A DNA stretch of 39,771 bases. It comes from an uncultured Eubacteriales bacterium. Its GTDB lineage: Bacteria; Bacillota; Clostridia; Oscillospirales; Oscillospiraceae. The stretch covers positions 1 through 39,771 of the forward strand of contig CABQNH010000016.1 of the NCBI GenBank assembly GCA_902465435.1. The letters are read 5' to 3'. Shown here in pieces: positions 14,500-21,481 of this stretch (the first letter of the stretch is position 1; the number at the start of each line of letters is the position of its first letter). The notes under the pieces were generated by a model. It was given only the letters and a program-made list of their open reading frames with translations. It searched no databases and was not told the origin of the DNA. A program made the translations under genes and the position numbers.

Positions 14500-14528
14500 A
14501 TTATACAGCAGCGAGGAAGTAATGTCAA
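14500..14528 (-). promoter_or_regulatory. Consensus promoter of the PTS operon
   Basis: On the minus strand TTGACA (14523-14528), a 17-base spacer and TATAAT (14500-14505) match the consensus exactly. The RAT site and terminator lie just downstream. The 240 bases from here to 14770 hold no gene I can support. Confidence 0.88.
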
Positions 14529-14770
14529 CTGTTATTTGGCAAATCAGCTATAAAAGTTGTTGGATGTTCGCGATACCTTTGAAATGGAAATCATTTTGCG
14601 TTTTCAATGGCATAGAGCCATTTGTACGCCTGCGCTAACTGGCTGGTATAGAGCCTTTTGGGTACTGAGTTACGAATTTTTTCTGGTTGACGAGCGAAAA
14701 GTCCCTATGACACAGCGCATGCTCCATATTTCGGCTGCGACTCTCTTTTTGAATGCGGGCGCCACGCTTC

Positions 14771-15475
14771 TTACGGCACGGCCTGCTCCAGCGTGAAGTC
14801 AAATTTCATGGCCAGCGCCGCGAACAGCTCCTGCATGGCCTGATTGGCCAGAGCGACCATATCGGTATTCCGCAGGTAGGTAAGAACCTGCTCGATCTCG
14901 TCGTCCGGCACGCAGTAGGCCTTGAGGCTCATGGAAAGGAAACGCTCCAGCTTGCGGGAGAGCGTGAAATATTTGTCGCAGGGACGCGCCATATAGGCAC
15001 GCATGATCCCGGCGCTGCCGATTTCCAGCTCGTAAAAATCCCCCTCACTGCAGTCCGGCAGGTATTTCCTGAAAATCGTCTGCAGAACGGCCGAGGTCTT
15101 TTGATAGATATATTCCGCGATTTTAGGCTGCGTATAGGCTTCAACATAAATCTCGCGCAGGTTTTCATTCAGCTCGGCAAGCGTCATTTGAATTGCAGTT
15201 TCCACAGCATAGAGCCGGATGGGCGACGTCGCCTCGCGTACAATTTGGCTGGCGATCCCGAACTGGTTGTCAAACATAAATTCCGCCAGCTCCAGCAGAA
15301 CGGCATCCTTCGTCGGGAAAATGTGGTGGAAGGAGCTGCTGGTTACGTCGGCTTGCTGCATAATGTCGGCGAGCCGTGCCGCGCGATAGCCCTTCTCAAT
15401 GAAGCAGCGTACACACACGGACAAAATCCGCCGCTTTGCGTCCTCTTTGTCATATCTTCTTGCGATAAAGATCAC
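14771..15475 (-). CDS. TetR-family transcriptional regulator
   Basis: The 234-residue protein has a TetR-type N-terminus: KEDAKRRILSVCVRCFIEKGYRAARLADIMQQADVTSSSFHHIFPTKDAVL places the HTH at about residues 36-55, where the typical YYHF turn is replaced by SSSFHHIF. The all-helical C-terminal domain carries no recognised ligand motif. I choose GTG at 15475 because the mapped promoter and TSS lie at 15515 and below about 15508, which rules out the much longer upstream frame. AAAGGA sits very close before the GTG, so the exact start is uncertain. A palindrome just downstream of the -10 box indicates autorepression. The ligand and other targets are unknown. Confidence 0.85.
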   Translation of the reverse strand: MIFIARRYDKEDAKRRILSVCVRCFIEKGYRAARLADIMQQADVTSSSFHHIFPTKDAVLLELAEFMFDNQFGIASQIVREATSPIRLYAVETAIQMTLAELNENLREIYVEAYTQPKIAEYIYQKTSAVLQTIFRKYLPDCSEGDFYELEIGSAGIMRAYMARPCDKYFTLSRKLERFLSMSLKAYCVPDDEIEQVLTYLRNTDMVALANQAMQELFAALAMKFDFTLEQAVP

Positions 15476-15499
15476 GTCCTTTCTGCATAAGTTGCTACT

Positions 15500-15515
15500 T
15501 TGGATTACAATCCAA
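15500..15515. promoter_or_regulatory. Operator for the TetR regulator
   Basis: TTGGATT-AC-AATCCAA (plus strand) is a perfect palindrome with 7-base arms, touching the -10 box and covering the expected start point of the regulator gene. A looser TTGTC-N6-GACAA repeat lies near 15549-15564. Confidence 0.7.
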
Positions 15516-15543
15516 TTATACTTCAAAAAGAATCCCTTTGCAA
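15515..15543 (-). promoter_or_regulatory. Promoter of the TetR gene
   Basis: On the minus strand TTGCAA (15538-15543), a 17-base spacer and TATAAT (15515-15520) lie 40 bases before the GTG start. Confidence 0.75.
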
Positions 15544-15616
15544 GCATTTTGTCGATTTTGACAATTATTTTTTTACACCTCTGATAGTCTGCCCTGCTTT
15601 GCGACCTTTCGAAGCG

Positions 15617-15680
15617 AAAAAACGCCGCAGCGGCTTTCCAAGCCTCATCCGACTGAGCCGGTGGAGCGGAAAGCCGCTGC
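15617..15680 (-). terminator. Terminator after fakA
   Basis: GCAGCGGCTTTCC (15627-15639) pairs with GGAAAGCCGCTGC (15668-15680). On the minus strand the stem is followed by GGCGTTTTTTCG. The long loop holds GC-rich sequence. Confidence 0.75.
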
Positions 15681-15711
15681 AAAACCGTTTTATCCAAAAG
15701 GCGGATGCGTC

Positions 15712-17343
15712 TTATTCTGCGGAGATCAGGTAATAATAAACCGGCTGGCCGCCGCAAAGCAGCGTGATATCCGCGTCGGGGCAAAGCTCCTCGAACAGCT
15801 TCAGCGTTTTGTTGGCACGCTTTTCGTCGATGTCCGCGCCATAGAAGATCGTGATCAGCTCTTTCTTCTCGTCGCATGCTTTTTGTGCAAGCTGTCTGAG
15901 CAGGGTGTTGATATTCCGATCCACGCCGAAAAGGCCGCCGTTGTAAAGCGCCAAAAAGTCGCCCTCGTGAATATCGCGGCCGTCAAAGTCGGAATTTCTC
16001 GCGGCGTAGGTAATCTGCATCGTCTCGACGTTCGGCATCGCTTCGGTCATAGCGGAGGTGTTCTCCTCCTCCTCGCTCTCCGGATCAAATGCCAAAAGCG
16101 CAGAGATGCCCTGCGGGATGGTCTTGCTGGGAATCACGATGACCTTTTTCTCCGTCAAGCCGACGGTCTGCTCCGCCGCCATAATAATGTTCTTGTTGTT
16201 GGGCAGGACATAGACAATTTCGGCGGGTGTCTTGTTGATCTCCGCCAAAATATCCTGTGTCGAAGGATTCATGGTCTGACCGCCCTCAATGATGCCGTCG
16301 GCACCCAAATCGCGGAATACGGACGCAAGGCCTGCGCCTGCGCAGACCGCGACGGCACCGTATTTTTTCTGCGGTGCGGCAATTTGCGGGGCAAGCTCTG
16401 CCTCTGTCATGACCTTTTCCGTATGCTGCAATCGCATATTTTCAACCTTGACGGTAACCAAGCCGCCGTAGGTCAGCGCCTTTTCGAGCACTACGCCGGG
16501 GTTGTTTGTATGCACATGCACCTTGATAATCTCGTCGTCGTCCACCAGCACAAGACTGTCGCCGATGCCGTTTAAGAATTCGCGCAGCGCCTCGGGGTCG
16601 TTGTCGTTATCGCGTGAGACGATGAACTCCGTGCAGTAGCCGAACTTGATATCCTCGGTCGCGAAGTCCGAGAAATCCGCCGCTTCCTTTGTGTTGGCGG
16701 GCGCGCCGTCCTCCGGCGCCTCGATGATCTCGCCGCGCAGTGCCGCGAGCATGGCCTCGAGGATCAGCACCCAGCCCTTGCCGCCGGCGTCTACGACGCC
16801 CGCCTTTTTCAGGACGGGGTTCTGCTCGACCGTCTCCTCCAGCGCTTTCTTCGCAGCGTCGACGGCGCATTCCAAAACCGGCTCAAAGAAGTTGTTCTCC
16901 TTCGCCGCGCGCACGGCTGCCGCCGCAGAGAGACGGGAAACCGTCAGGATCGTGCCCTCGGCGGGCTTCATGACCGCCTTGTATGCCGCGTCGACACCCT
17001 CGGTCATTGCCTGACCCAGCGTGGTGCCGTCGCACTCGGTTCTGCCCTTCAGGCCCTTGGAGATCCCGCGGAACAAAAGCGACAAAATGACGCCGGAATT
17101 GCCGCGCGCGCCGCGCAGCATGGCGGATGCGGTGACGGCCGACGCCTTCTCCAGCGTGGGATCCTCCGTCTTTTTCAGATCGGCGGCAGCGGCGTTGAGC
17201 GTCATGCTCATGTTCGTGCCGGTATCGCCGTCCGGGACGGGAAAAACATTCAGCTCATTGATGGGCTGCTTATGAAGCTCGATCGAGGCGGCAGCATTCA
17301 TCATCATCTGGCGAAATGCCGCTCCGTTTATGGTCTGCCTCAA
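15712..17343 (-). CDS. fakA: DAK2-domain fatty acid kinase, FakA/YloV family
   Basis: FakA phosphorylates fatty acids held by a FakB (DegV) protein, feeding acyl-phosphate to phospholipid synthesis. The 543 residues show the N-terminal DAK2 nucleotide domain with NVFPVPDGDTGTNMSMT (about 32-48) and RGARGNSGVILSLLFRG (about 77-93), a middle domain, and a C-terminal DegV-like domain with GGQTMNPSTQDILAEI and VLPNNKNIIMAA. The start is TTG at 17343, chosen because GGAGGTG lies 6 bases upstream. It follows the Asp23 protein gene in the usual yloU-yloV order. A DegV/FakB candidate is encoded at 26012-26878 in the same window. The family assignment is secure, and fatty acids as substrate follow from the family. 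Confidence 0.93.
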   Translation of the reverse strand: MRQTINGAAFRQMMMNAAASIELHKQPINELNVFPVPDGDTGTNMSMTLNAAAADLKKTEDPTLEKASAVTASAMLRGARGNSGVILSLLFRGISKGLKGRTECDGTTLGQAMTEGVDAAYKAVMKPAEGTILTVSRLSAAAAVRAAKENNFFEPVLECAVDAAKKALEETVEQNPVLKKAGVVDAGGKGWVLILEAMLAALRGEIIEAPEDGAPANTKEAADFSDFATEDIKFGYCTEFIVSRDNDNDPEALREFLNGIGDSLVLVDDDEIIKVHVHTNNPGVVLEKALTYGGLVTVKVENMRLQHTEKVMTEAELAPQIAAPQKKYGAVAVCAGAGLASVFRDLGADGIIEGGQTMNPSTQDILAEINKTPAEIVYVLPNNKNIIMAAEQTVGLTEKKVIVIPSKTIPQGISALLAFDPESEEEENTSAMTEAMPNVETMQITYAARNSDFDGRDIHEGDFLALYNGGLFGVDRNINTLLRQLAQKACDEKKELITIFYGADIDEKRANKTLKLFEELCPDADITLLCGGQPVYYYLISAE

Positions 17344-17376
17344 TGGTTACACCTCCGTATCGGACGCAAAGCGTCC

Positions 17377-17730
17377 TTACTCAATCATAATGGAATCGAC
17401 AAAAATGTTGACCTTGCGCACCTCAGTGCCGGTGGTCTTGCTGACAACGTAGCGCACCTCGGATGTGATCGCGTCGCAGACGGCGGGAATATTGACGCCG
17501 TGATCGACGATGATATGCAGATCAATCGAAATCGAGCCGTCGCCGTTAAAGCTGACAAGGACGCCCTTGCTCATTGCTTCTTTCCGCAGAAGATGGACAA
17601 GACCATCCTTCACGGAGCGGATCGCCATACCCTTCACGCCGAAGCAATTCGTGGCGGCAATTCCGGCGATGTTGGTATAAACGTTGTTGCTGACGGAAAT
17701 TGCGCCGCTGTTCGTAATGTGACGAACCAT
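17377..17730 (-). CDS. Asp23/Gls24 family envelope stress protein (YloU-like)
   Basis: The 117-residue protein is a single Asp23 domain: GAISVSNNVYTNIAGIAATNCFGVKGMA at the front and VNIPAVCDAITSEVRYVVSKTTGTEVRKVNIFVDSI at the end. Members are cytoplasmic proteins linked to envelope homeostasis. In B. subtilis and many Firmicutes yloU precedes the fatty-acid kinase gene, as here, with a 33-base gap. AAAGGAGG precedes the ATG at 17730. Its molecular function is not established. Confidence 0.9.
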   Translation of the reverse strand: MVRHITNSGAISVSNNVYTNIAGIAATNCFGVKGMAIRSVKDGLVHLLRKEAMSKGVLVSFNGDGSISIDLHIIVDHGVNIPAVCDAITSEVRYVVSKTTGTEVRKVNIFVDSIMIE

Positions 17731-17796
17731 TTAGCAAACCTCCTTTATAGTTGGGCACTTGCCCGCCTCCGGGGCGCTTGCCCACAAGTACAGTAT

Positions 17797-17825
17797 ATTA
17801 TATTCTATTTTCGTCAAAAGCACAA
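17797..17825 (-). promoter_or_regulatory. Promoter of asp23-fakA
   Basis: On the minus strand TTGTGC (17820-17825), a 17-base spacer and TATAAT (17797-17802). The leader contains an imperfect GGGCA...TGCCC hairpin before the ribosome-binding site. Confidence 0.6.
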
Positions 17826-17834
17826 GCATAATTT

Positions 17835-18368
17835 TTACGGCTTCGTTTGGCCGCAGGAAGCGCGCCTTCTGCGTCTGCCGAGCAGGATCCTCGTGCTGCC
17901 GCACAAATTGCTCAGGATCGTAAAGCCGTCGAATGCGGCGGCGACATAATTTTGCAGAGACAGGTCGTAGACGCTCCAGAGAAGCTGACATACGATCACG
18001 ACTGCCTTAAAGCGCAGCGGGCTTCTGGTATCCAGCAGGCAGGTGAACAGCACTGCCGCGAGGATCGGCAGCCAGCTGATCCAGTCTGTGCCGGAAACCG
18101 CCGCGGCCAGCAGCGTCTGCACCGCGCAGAACGCAAGCTTGCACGGCCAGATATACGGAATATAGAAGCAGGCCAGATTCCGCGCAATACTGACCACACC
18201 GGAGATGCAGCCGGTTATGCCGCCCAGCAGCAAATTGCTGGCGGCCATTGCCGTGAATTGCACACATTGCAGCCGCAGTACCGATTCCTGCTCCGCCGCA
18301 AGGCCGGACGCCACCATAAAAACGGCACCGAGCAGAGAAATGGCATTTCCCAAAATGATTTGATCCAC
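17835..18368 (-). CDS. YgjV-family inner membrane protein
   Basis: The 177-residue protein is largely hydrophobic with about six membrane segments (for example ILGNAISLLGAVFMVASGL, FTAMAASNLLLGGITGCISG, LPILAAVLFTCLL) and family-typical spots such as a mid-protein SIARNLACF. It ends in a basic tail (GRRRRRASCGQTK). The start is GTG at 18368 with AGGAGG upstream, and the frame continues upstream into the structured leader but is not expected to be translated there. No function is established for the family. The gene has its own promoter and a 170-nt leader, which implies regulated expression. Confidence 0.72.
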   Translation of the reverse strand: MDQIILGNAISLLGAVFMVASGLAAEQESVLRLQCVQFTAMAASNLLLGGITGCISGVVSIARNLACFYIPYIWPCKLAFCAVQTLLAAAVSGTDWISWLPILAAVLFTCLLDTRSPLRFKAVVIVCQLLWSVYDLSLQNYVAAAFDGFTILSNLCGSTRILLGRRRRRASCGQTKP

Positions 18369-18537
18369 AAAAACTCCTCCTTGTTTTGGCCGGAAAACGA
18401 AAAACGACCCGGCACAGAAAATACTTCCGTGCCAAGCCGTATGAGAACAACGAGAAGGACAATGGCACAGTGTGTGGCCATTGTTCACGATTTACGGTCG
18501 TGTGTGGATCGCCTGCCCGATCGCAGGCATAAATAGC
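18369..18537 (-). ncRNA. Structured leader of the ygjV-like gene, candidate cis-regulatory RNA
   Basis: The leader between the mapped promoter and the GTG start is about 170 nt. In RNA order it can fold GCCTGC/GCAGGC, CACGA/TCGTG, CAATGGC/GCCATTG (18460-18483 region) and GGCACGG/CTGTGCC (18411-18433 region), then reaches the AGGAGG site. It does not match any riboswitch class whose core I know. This is an inference from fold potential in a single sequence. Confidence 0.45.
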
Positions 18538-18543
18538 ATTTTC

Positions 18544-18572
18544 AGTATTGCCGGGAAACGGCGGGCTGTCAA
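18544..18572 (-). promoter_or_regulatory. Promoter of the ygjV-like gene
   Basis: On the minus strand TTGACA (18567-18572), a 17-base spacer and AATACT (18544-18549). Confidence 0.65.
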
Positions 18573-18727
18573 GTAATTTTTCCCGGCCGCCGCTGAACGT
18601 CGCCCTGCGGCGGACGGCGGCGCTTTTTGCCGGGGCTTCGGCTGGAAATCGTGAAAAGGCACCCGGGATATGAGCCTTGCAAGCCCGCACTGTCCGCTTC
18701 TGCTGCCTGCATCCGGGATTTCCGGGT

Positions 18728-19828
18728 CTATTCGCCGTCGGCCAGCAGGAACGACGCAAGCGTCTGCCCGAAAACGCGGGCGGTTCGGAGTGCCTGCTCG
18801 AGCGTATTTTCCGTGGAACCGATCTCAATGAGCAGCGAGCCGGGCGTCTGATTTTCGTTGAAGCGCTCCTTGCGCAGCGACAGGCTGCGGCATAGCCCGT
18901 CGTAGTCCCGGTTCAAAAGCGCCTGCAGCTTGAGCGCAAGCGAGAGATTCCCCCGCCAGTTCGGGTGATAGAGGCCGCCCTCGTCCGTGCCGACCACGAA
19001 CATCAGGGGGGCGTAGTCCTCGCCGTTCAGTGTGACGCGCTCGCCGATCAGGTTCCCGTTCGCGTCCGCAACCGCGTCGCGGTGCAGGTCGATCACCATG
19101 CAGATCGAGGGGTACTGCGCCAGATAGGAGGTAATGGTTTCCTCCATGCGGTCATAGCCGCCCGTGTAATGCGGGTAGTCGTTATATTCCGTGTCGTGGA
19201 TCGTTTCGATTCCGTTCTGCTCCAGAACCGCGCGCAGCTCCTCGCCCACGCGAATGACGCTGCATGATTTGTCCAGCGTACGATAGCTGCCGGACGGGGT
19301 GTATTCGTTTCCCTCCGTGGCCGTGTAGGCTTCGCAGGAGTGTGTGTGGACGATCAGAACCTTTGGCCCCGTGCCGGATATCGGCAGGGAAAGCGGCTGG
19401 AGCAGCAGCGCGGTTTTATCGACCGCTTCGTCGATGCGGCTACGAATCGAAATTTTATCCGCTTCCGCCGCAGAAAATTGCAGCGTTTCGTCCGTGCGGT
19501 TCGCCGTCGAAGCCGCGGGCTGTGTTTCGCCGGAGCCGTCCGGTTCGTCCGCCCGGCTCGTTTCGGCGGGCGTGGTTTCGTCCGATACGCGTGTGGCGTC
19601 GGTTTGACCGGACGGCGTGACCTCCGCTCTTGCAAGCCGGACGCGCTGCCCCAGCTCCACCGAGAAAATCAGATCGGCAAACTCTGCGCTGCGCACGGCT
19701 CGTCCGGTGCTGCGCCGCACGGCGGCGAGCGCGGTGGGCGATGAAAGCACGCGAAACACCAGCGCCATCAGCACCAGCCCGGCGCAGATGCCGCCCCATC
19801 GTTTTCCAAACAGCTTGCTTTGGTACAT
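18728..19828 (-). CDS. spoIIP: Stage II sporulation protein P (peptidoglycan hydrolase)
   Basis: SpoIIP is the amidase/endopeptidase of the DMP complex that degrades septal peptidoglycan so that the mother-cell membrane can engulf the forespore. The 366 residues comprise a membrane anchor (about 11-30), a Ser/Thr/Glu-rich linker (about 68-120) and the catalytic domain. Zinc/catalytic residues are visible in VLIVHTHSCEAY (H161, H163, E166), the YNDYPHYTGGYDRM block, IDLHRDA (H249) and LLIEIGSTENT (E335, E340). The ATG has GGGGAGGGA upstream. In known sporeformers it is controlled by sigma-E, but I cannot define such a promoter here because repeat B lies directly upstream. This gene is the best evidence that the organism belongs to a sporulating lineage. 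Confidence 0.93.
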   Translation of the reverse strand: MYQSKLFGKRWGGICAGLVLMALVFRVLSSPTALAAVRRSTGRAVRSAEFADLIFSVELGQRVRLARAEVTPSGQTDATRVSDETTPAETSRADEPDGSGETQPAASTANRTDETLQFSAAEADKISIRSRIDEAVDKTALLLQPLSLPISGTGPKVLIVHTHSCEAYTATEGNEYTPSGSYRTLDKSCSVIRVGEELRAVLEQNGIETIHDTEYNDYPHYTGGYDRMEETITSYLAQYPSICMVIDLHRDAVADANGNLIGERVTLNGEDYAPLMFVVGTDEGGLYHPNWRGNLSLALKLQALLNRDYDGLCRSLSLRKERFNENQTPGSLLIEIGSTENTLEQALRTARVFGQTLASFLLADGE

Positions 19829-19873
19829 GGTGGTATCCCTCCCCTATACCATATGCAGCCTGTCCGGGCAATA

Positions 19874-19912
19874 GACGCGGAGGCCGCCCGATTTCTTCGG
19901 GCGACCTCTGCG
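19874..19912. repeat. Hairpin copy to the left of repeat B
   Basis: GCGGAGG(C)CGCCCG, loop ATTTCTT, then CGGGCGACCTCTGC form a long stem. It is identical at 36 of 39 positions to 20166-20204 on the other side of repeat B and in the same orientation. Confidence 0.75.
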
Positions 19913-19915
19913 CCA

Positions 19916-20166
19916 GCGTGTCAAAAAACCTTTTTGACACGCTGGCAGGCTATCAAGAAAGTTCGGAAGACAAGGAATCTCGCGCCTGTAGGCGTACACA
20001 AGTACGGTAGGGCGTGAGTTCCGAAGTAAGTCAAAACAATGAATATCATCCACTATTTGGGCCGTATTTGCTTGAAATTTCCTGAAAACAGAGCGGATAC
20101 GTTGCGCATGAAAATTGTCAAAATTGTTTTCTCGTTTTGACGGTTACGAACTTTATTGACAGTCTG
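19916..20166. repeat. Dispersed ~250-bp folded repeat, copy B
   Basis: This copy aligns end to end with copy A. It opens with GCGTGTCAAAAA/TTTTTGACACGC, longer and better paired than in A, then ATCAAGAAAGTTCGGAA. The middle stem GGAATCTCGCGCC/GGGCGTGAGTTCC follows, and the copy ends with TTTTGACGGTTACGAACTTT and ATTGACAGTCTG. It lies between the U32 peptidase gene and spoIIP, both on the minus strand, so it separates two transcription units. It is sandwiched between near-identical hairpins. No transposase gene is present. Confidence 0.78.
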
Positions 20167-20204
20167 ACGCGGAGGCTGCCCGATTTCTTCGGGCGGCCTC
20201 CGCG
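20166..20204. repeat. Hairpin copy to the right of repeat B
   Basis: GCGGAGGCTGCCCG, loop ATTTCTT, CGGGCGGCCTCCGC. It follows the stop of the U32 gene on the minus strand and probably acted as its terminator before the repeat arrived, though no clear T-run follows on that strand now. Confidence 0.7.
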
Positions 20205-20263
20205 TGTTGTTTCGTGTTGTTTATTCCGCCGTATGGGTTTAACTCCTGCGTTCCGGAGAAGGA

Positions 20264-21481
20264 TCAGCCGGAAAGCGCCACGGCGTGGCGCAGGAGGCTC
20301 AACGGCGGCGTGTATGCGGGAAGCTGCATTTGGAAAAGCATCTGGGGATTCCTCGGCTCGGTCAGCACATTCCCCTCCATATCCCGCATCTCGGGGACGC
20401 GGAAGGCAAGCGGCTTCCGATCCGGGCCGACCAGCTCCATCTCGTCGCCCACGGAAAACTTGTTGCGCAGTGACAGTGTTGCAAGGCCGTTTTCCTCGCA
20501 TTCCGTCACCACAGCGCAAACCTGCCAGGAACGAATGTAGCGGGAGTTTTCATAATACTGCCCGGGCTGGCCATAGAAGAAGCCTGTGGCATAGTGCCGG
20601 TGGGAGACGTGCTCCACCTCGTCGCGCCAGACAGGGTCGACAGGCAGGCCTGCGGCAGCGGCGTCCAGACAGTGACGATACGCACCAGTGACGATCGCGG
20701 CGTAATAAGCCGACTTCGCGCGTCCCTCGATCTTGAGGCAGTCGACGCCTGCGCCGATCAGATCGTCCAGATGGTCGATCATGCACAGATCGCGCGAATT
20801 CATGATATAGGTGCCCTTTTCGTCCTCAAAGACCGGGAAATACTCGCCGGGGCGCTTCTCCTCCATCAGCGCGTACTGATAGCGGCAGGGCTGCGCGCAG
20901 GCGCCGCGGTTTGAGTCGCGGCCGGTCATATAGTTGGAAAGCAGGCAGCGCCCGGAATAGGAAACGCACATTGCGCCGTGCACAAAGACCTCCAGCTCCA
21001 GCTCATGCGGGACCTTCGCGCGGATTTCGCGAATTTCGTCCAGAGAAAGCTCCCGCGCCAATACGACACGCTTTGCGCCGAGGGAATGCCACGCCGCCGC
21101 GCATTCGTAATTGGAGATGGACATCTGCGTGGAAACATGGCGCTCGCAGTGCGGCGCGTAGCGTCCCGCGAGCTGGAACGCGCCGAGGTCGGCCAGAATG
21201 AGCGCGTCCACACCGGCCGCGTCCAGCTGCTCCAAATAGGCAGGCAGGCGGCAGACCTCGTCGTTTCGCGGCATGGTGTTGACCGTCGCGTGGACGCGCA
21301 CGCCGTGCTCGTGGGCGAAGCGGACGGCGTCGGGCAGCTCCTCCGGGGTGAAATTCCCGGCGAAGGAGCGCATGCCGAAGCTCGTACCGGCCAGATAGAC
21401 TGCGTCCGCGCCGTAAAGCACTGCCATTTTCAGCCGCTCCATATCCCCGGCCGGCGCGAGCAGCTCCGGTTTATTCGCCAT
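20264..21481 (-). CDS. Peptidase U32 family protein, TrhP-like tRNA hydroxylation protein
   Basis: The 405-residue protein has the U32 hallmark block EVFVHGAMCVSYSGRC, followed by LLSNYMTGRDSNRGACAQPC and RY (about 164-201), with cysteines C172, C179, C195 and C199 that probably bind a metal cluster. It starts PELLAPAGDMERLKMA, typical of the family. Relatives are tRNA 5-hydroxyuridine (TrhP) or 23S rRNA hydroxylation proteins, and the collagenase name is historical. The ATG at 21481 overlaps the end of mltG by 11 bases; an upstream start would lie deep inside mltG. The mltG-U32 order resembles yrrL-yrrN/O of B. subtilis, where U32 genes make tRNA U34 hydroxylation, so a TrhP-like role is likely. 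Confidence 0.87.
   Translation of the reverse strand: MANKPELLAPAGDMERLKMAVLYGADAVYLAGTSFGMRSFAGNFTPEELPDAVRFAHEHGVRVHATVNTMPRNDEVCRLPAYLEQLDAAGVDALILADLGAFQLAGRYAPHCERHVSTQMSISNYECAAAWHSLGAKRVVLARELSLDEIREIRAKVPHELELEVFVHGAMCVSYSGRCLLSNYMTGRDSNRGACAQPCRYQYALMEEKRPGEYFPVFEDEKGTYIMNSRDLCMIDHLDDLIGAGVDCLKIEGRAKSAYYAAIVTGAYRHCLDAAAAGLPVDPVWRDEVEHVSHRHYATGFFYGQPGQYYENSRYIRSWQVCAVVTECEENGLATLSLRNKFSVGDEMELVGPDRKPLAFRVPEMRDMEGNVLTEPRNPQMLFQMQLPAYTPPLSLLRHAVALSG

Noticed and set aside
10715..14770. An attachment-site duplicate of the tRNA-Lys 3' end bordering the PTS region
   Set aside because: No second copy of the tRNA 3' end was found up to the TetR gene, so integration at this tRNA is not demonstrated.
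14557..14796. A 79-codon plus-strand frame between the PTS operon and tetR
   Set aside because: It has no recognised family and no ribosome-binding site, and overlaps the end of the TetR gene.
15476..15877. Upstream extension of the TetR reading frame to 15877
   Set aside because: The promoter and operator at 15500-15543 lie inside it, and it overlaps the end of fakA. The extension has no TetR-like sequence.
18573..18727. A terminator for spoIIP in the GC-rich hairpin near 18590-18630
   Set aside because: The hairpin is followed by a T-run only on the plus strand, where no gene ends, so it is not assigned to spoIIP.
5864..20166. Considering repeats A and B as small protein genes (FDLLRNS.PTV peptide)
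   Set aside because: Conservation follows hairpin arms and termini, start codons and ribosome-binding sites are lacking, and the C-terminal parts diverge completely after the repeat.
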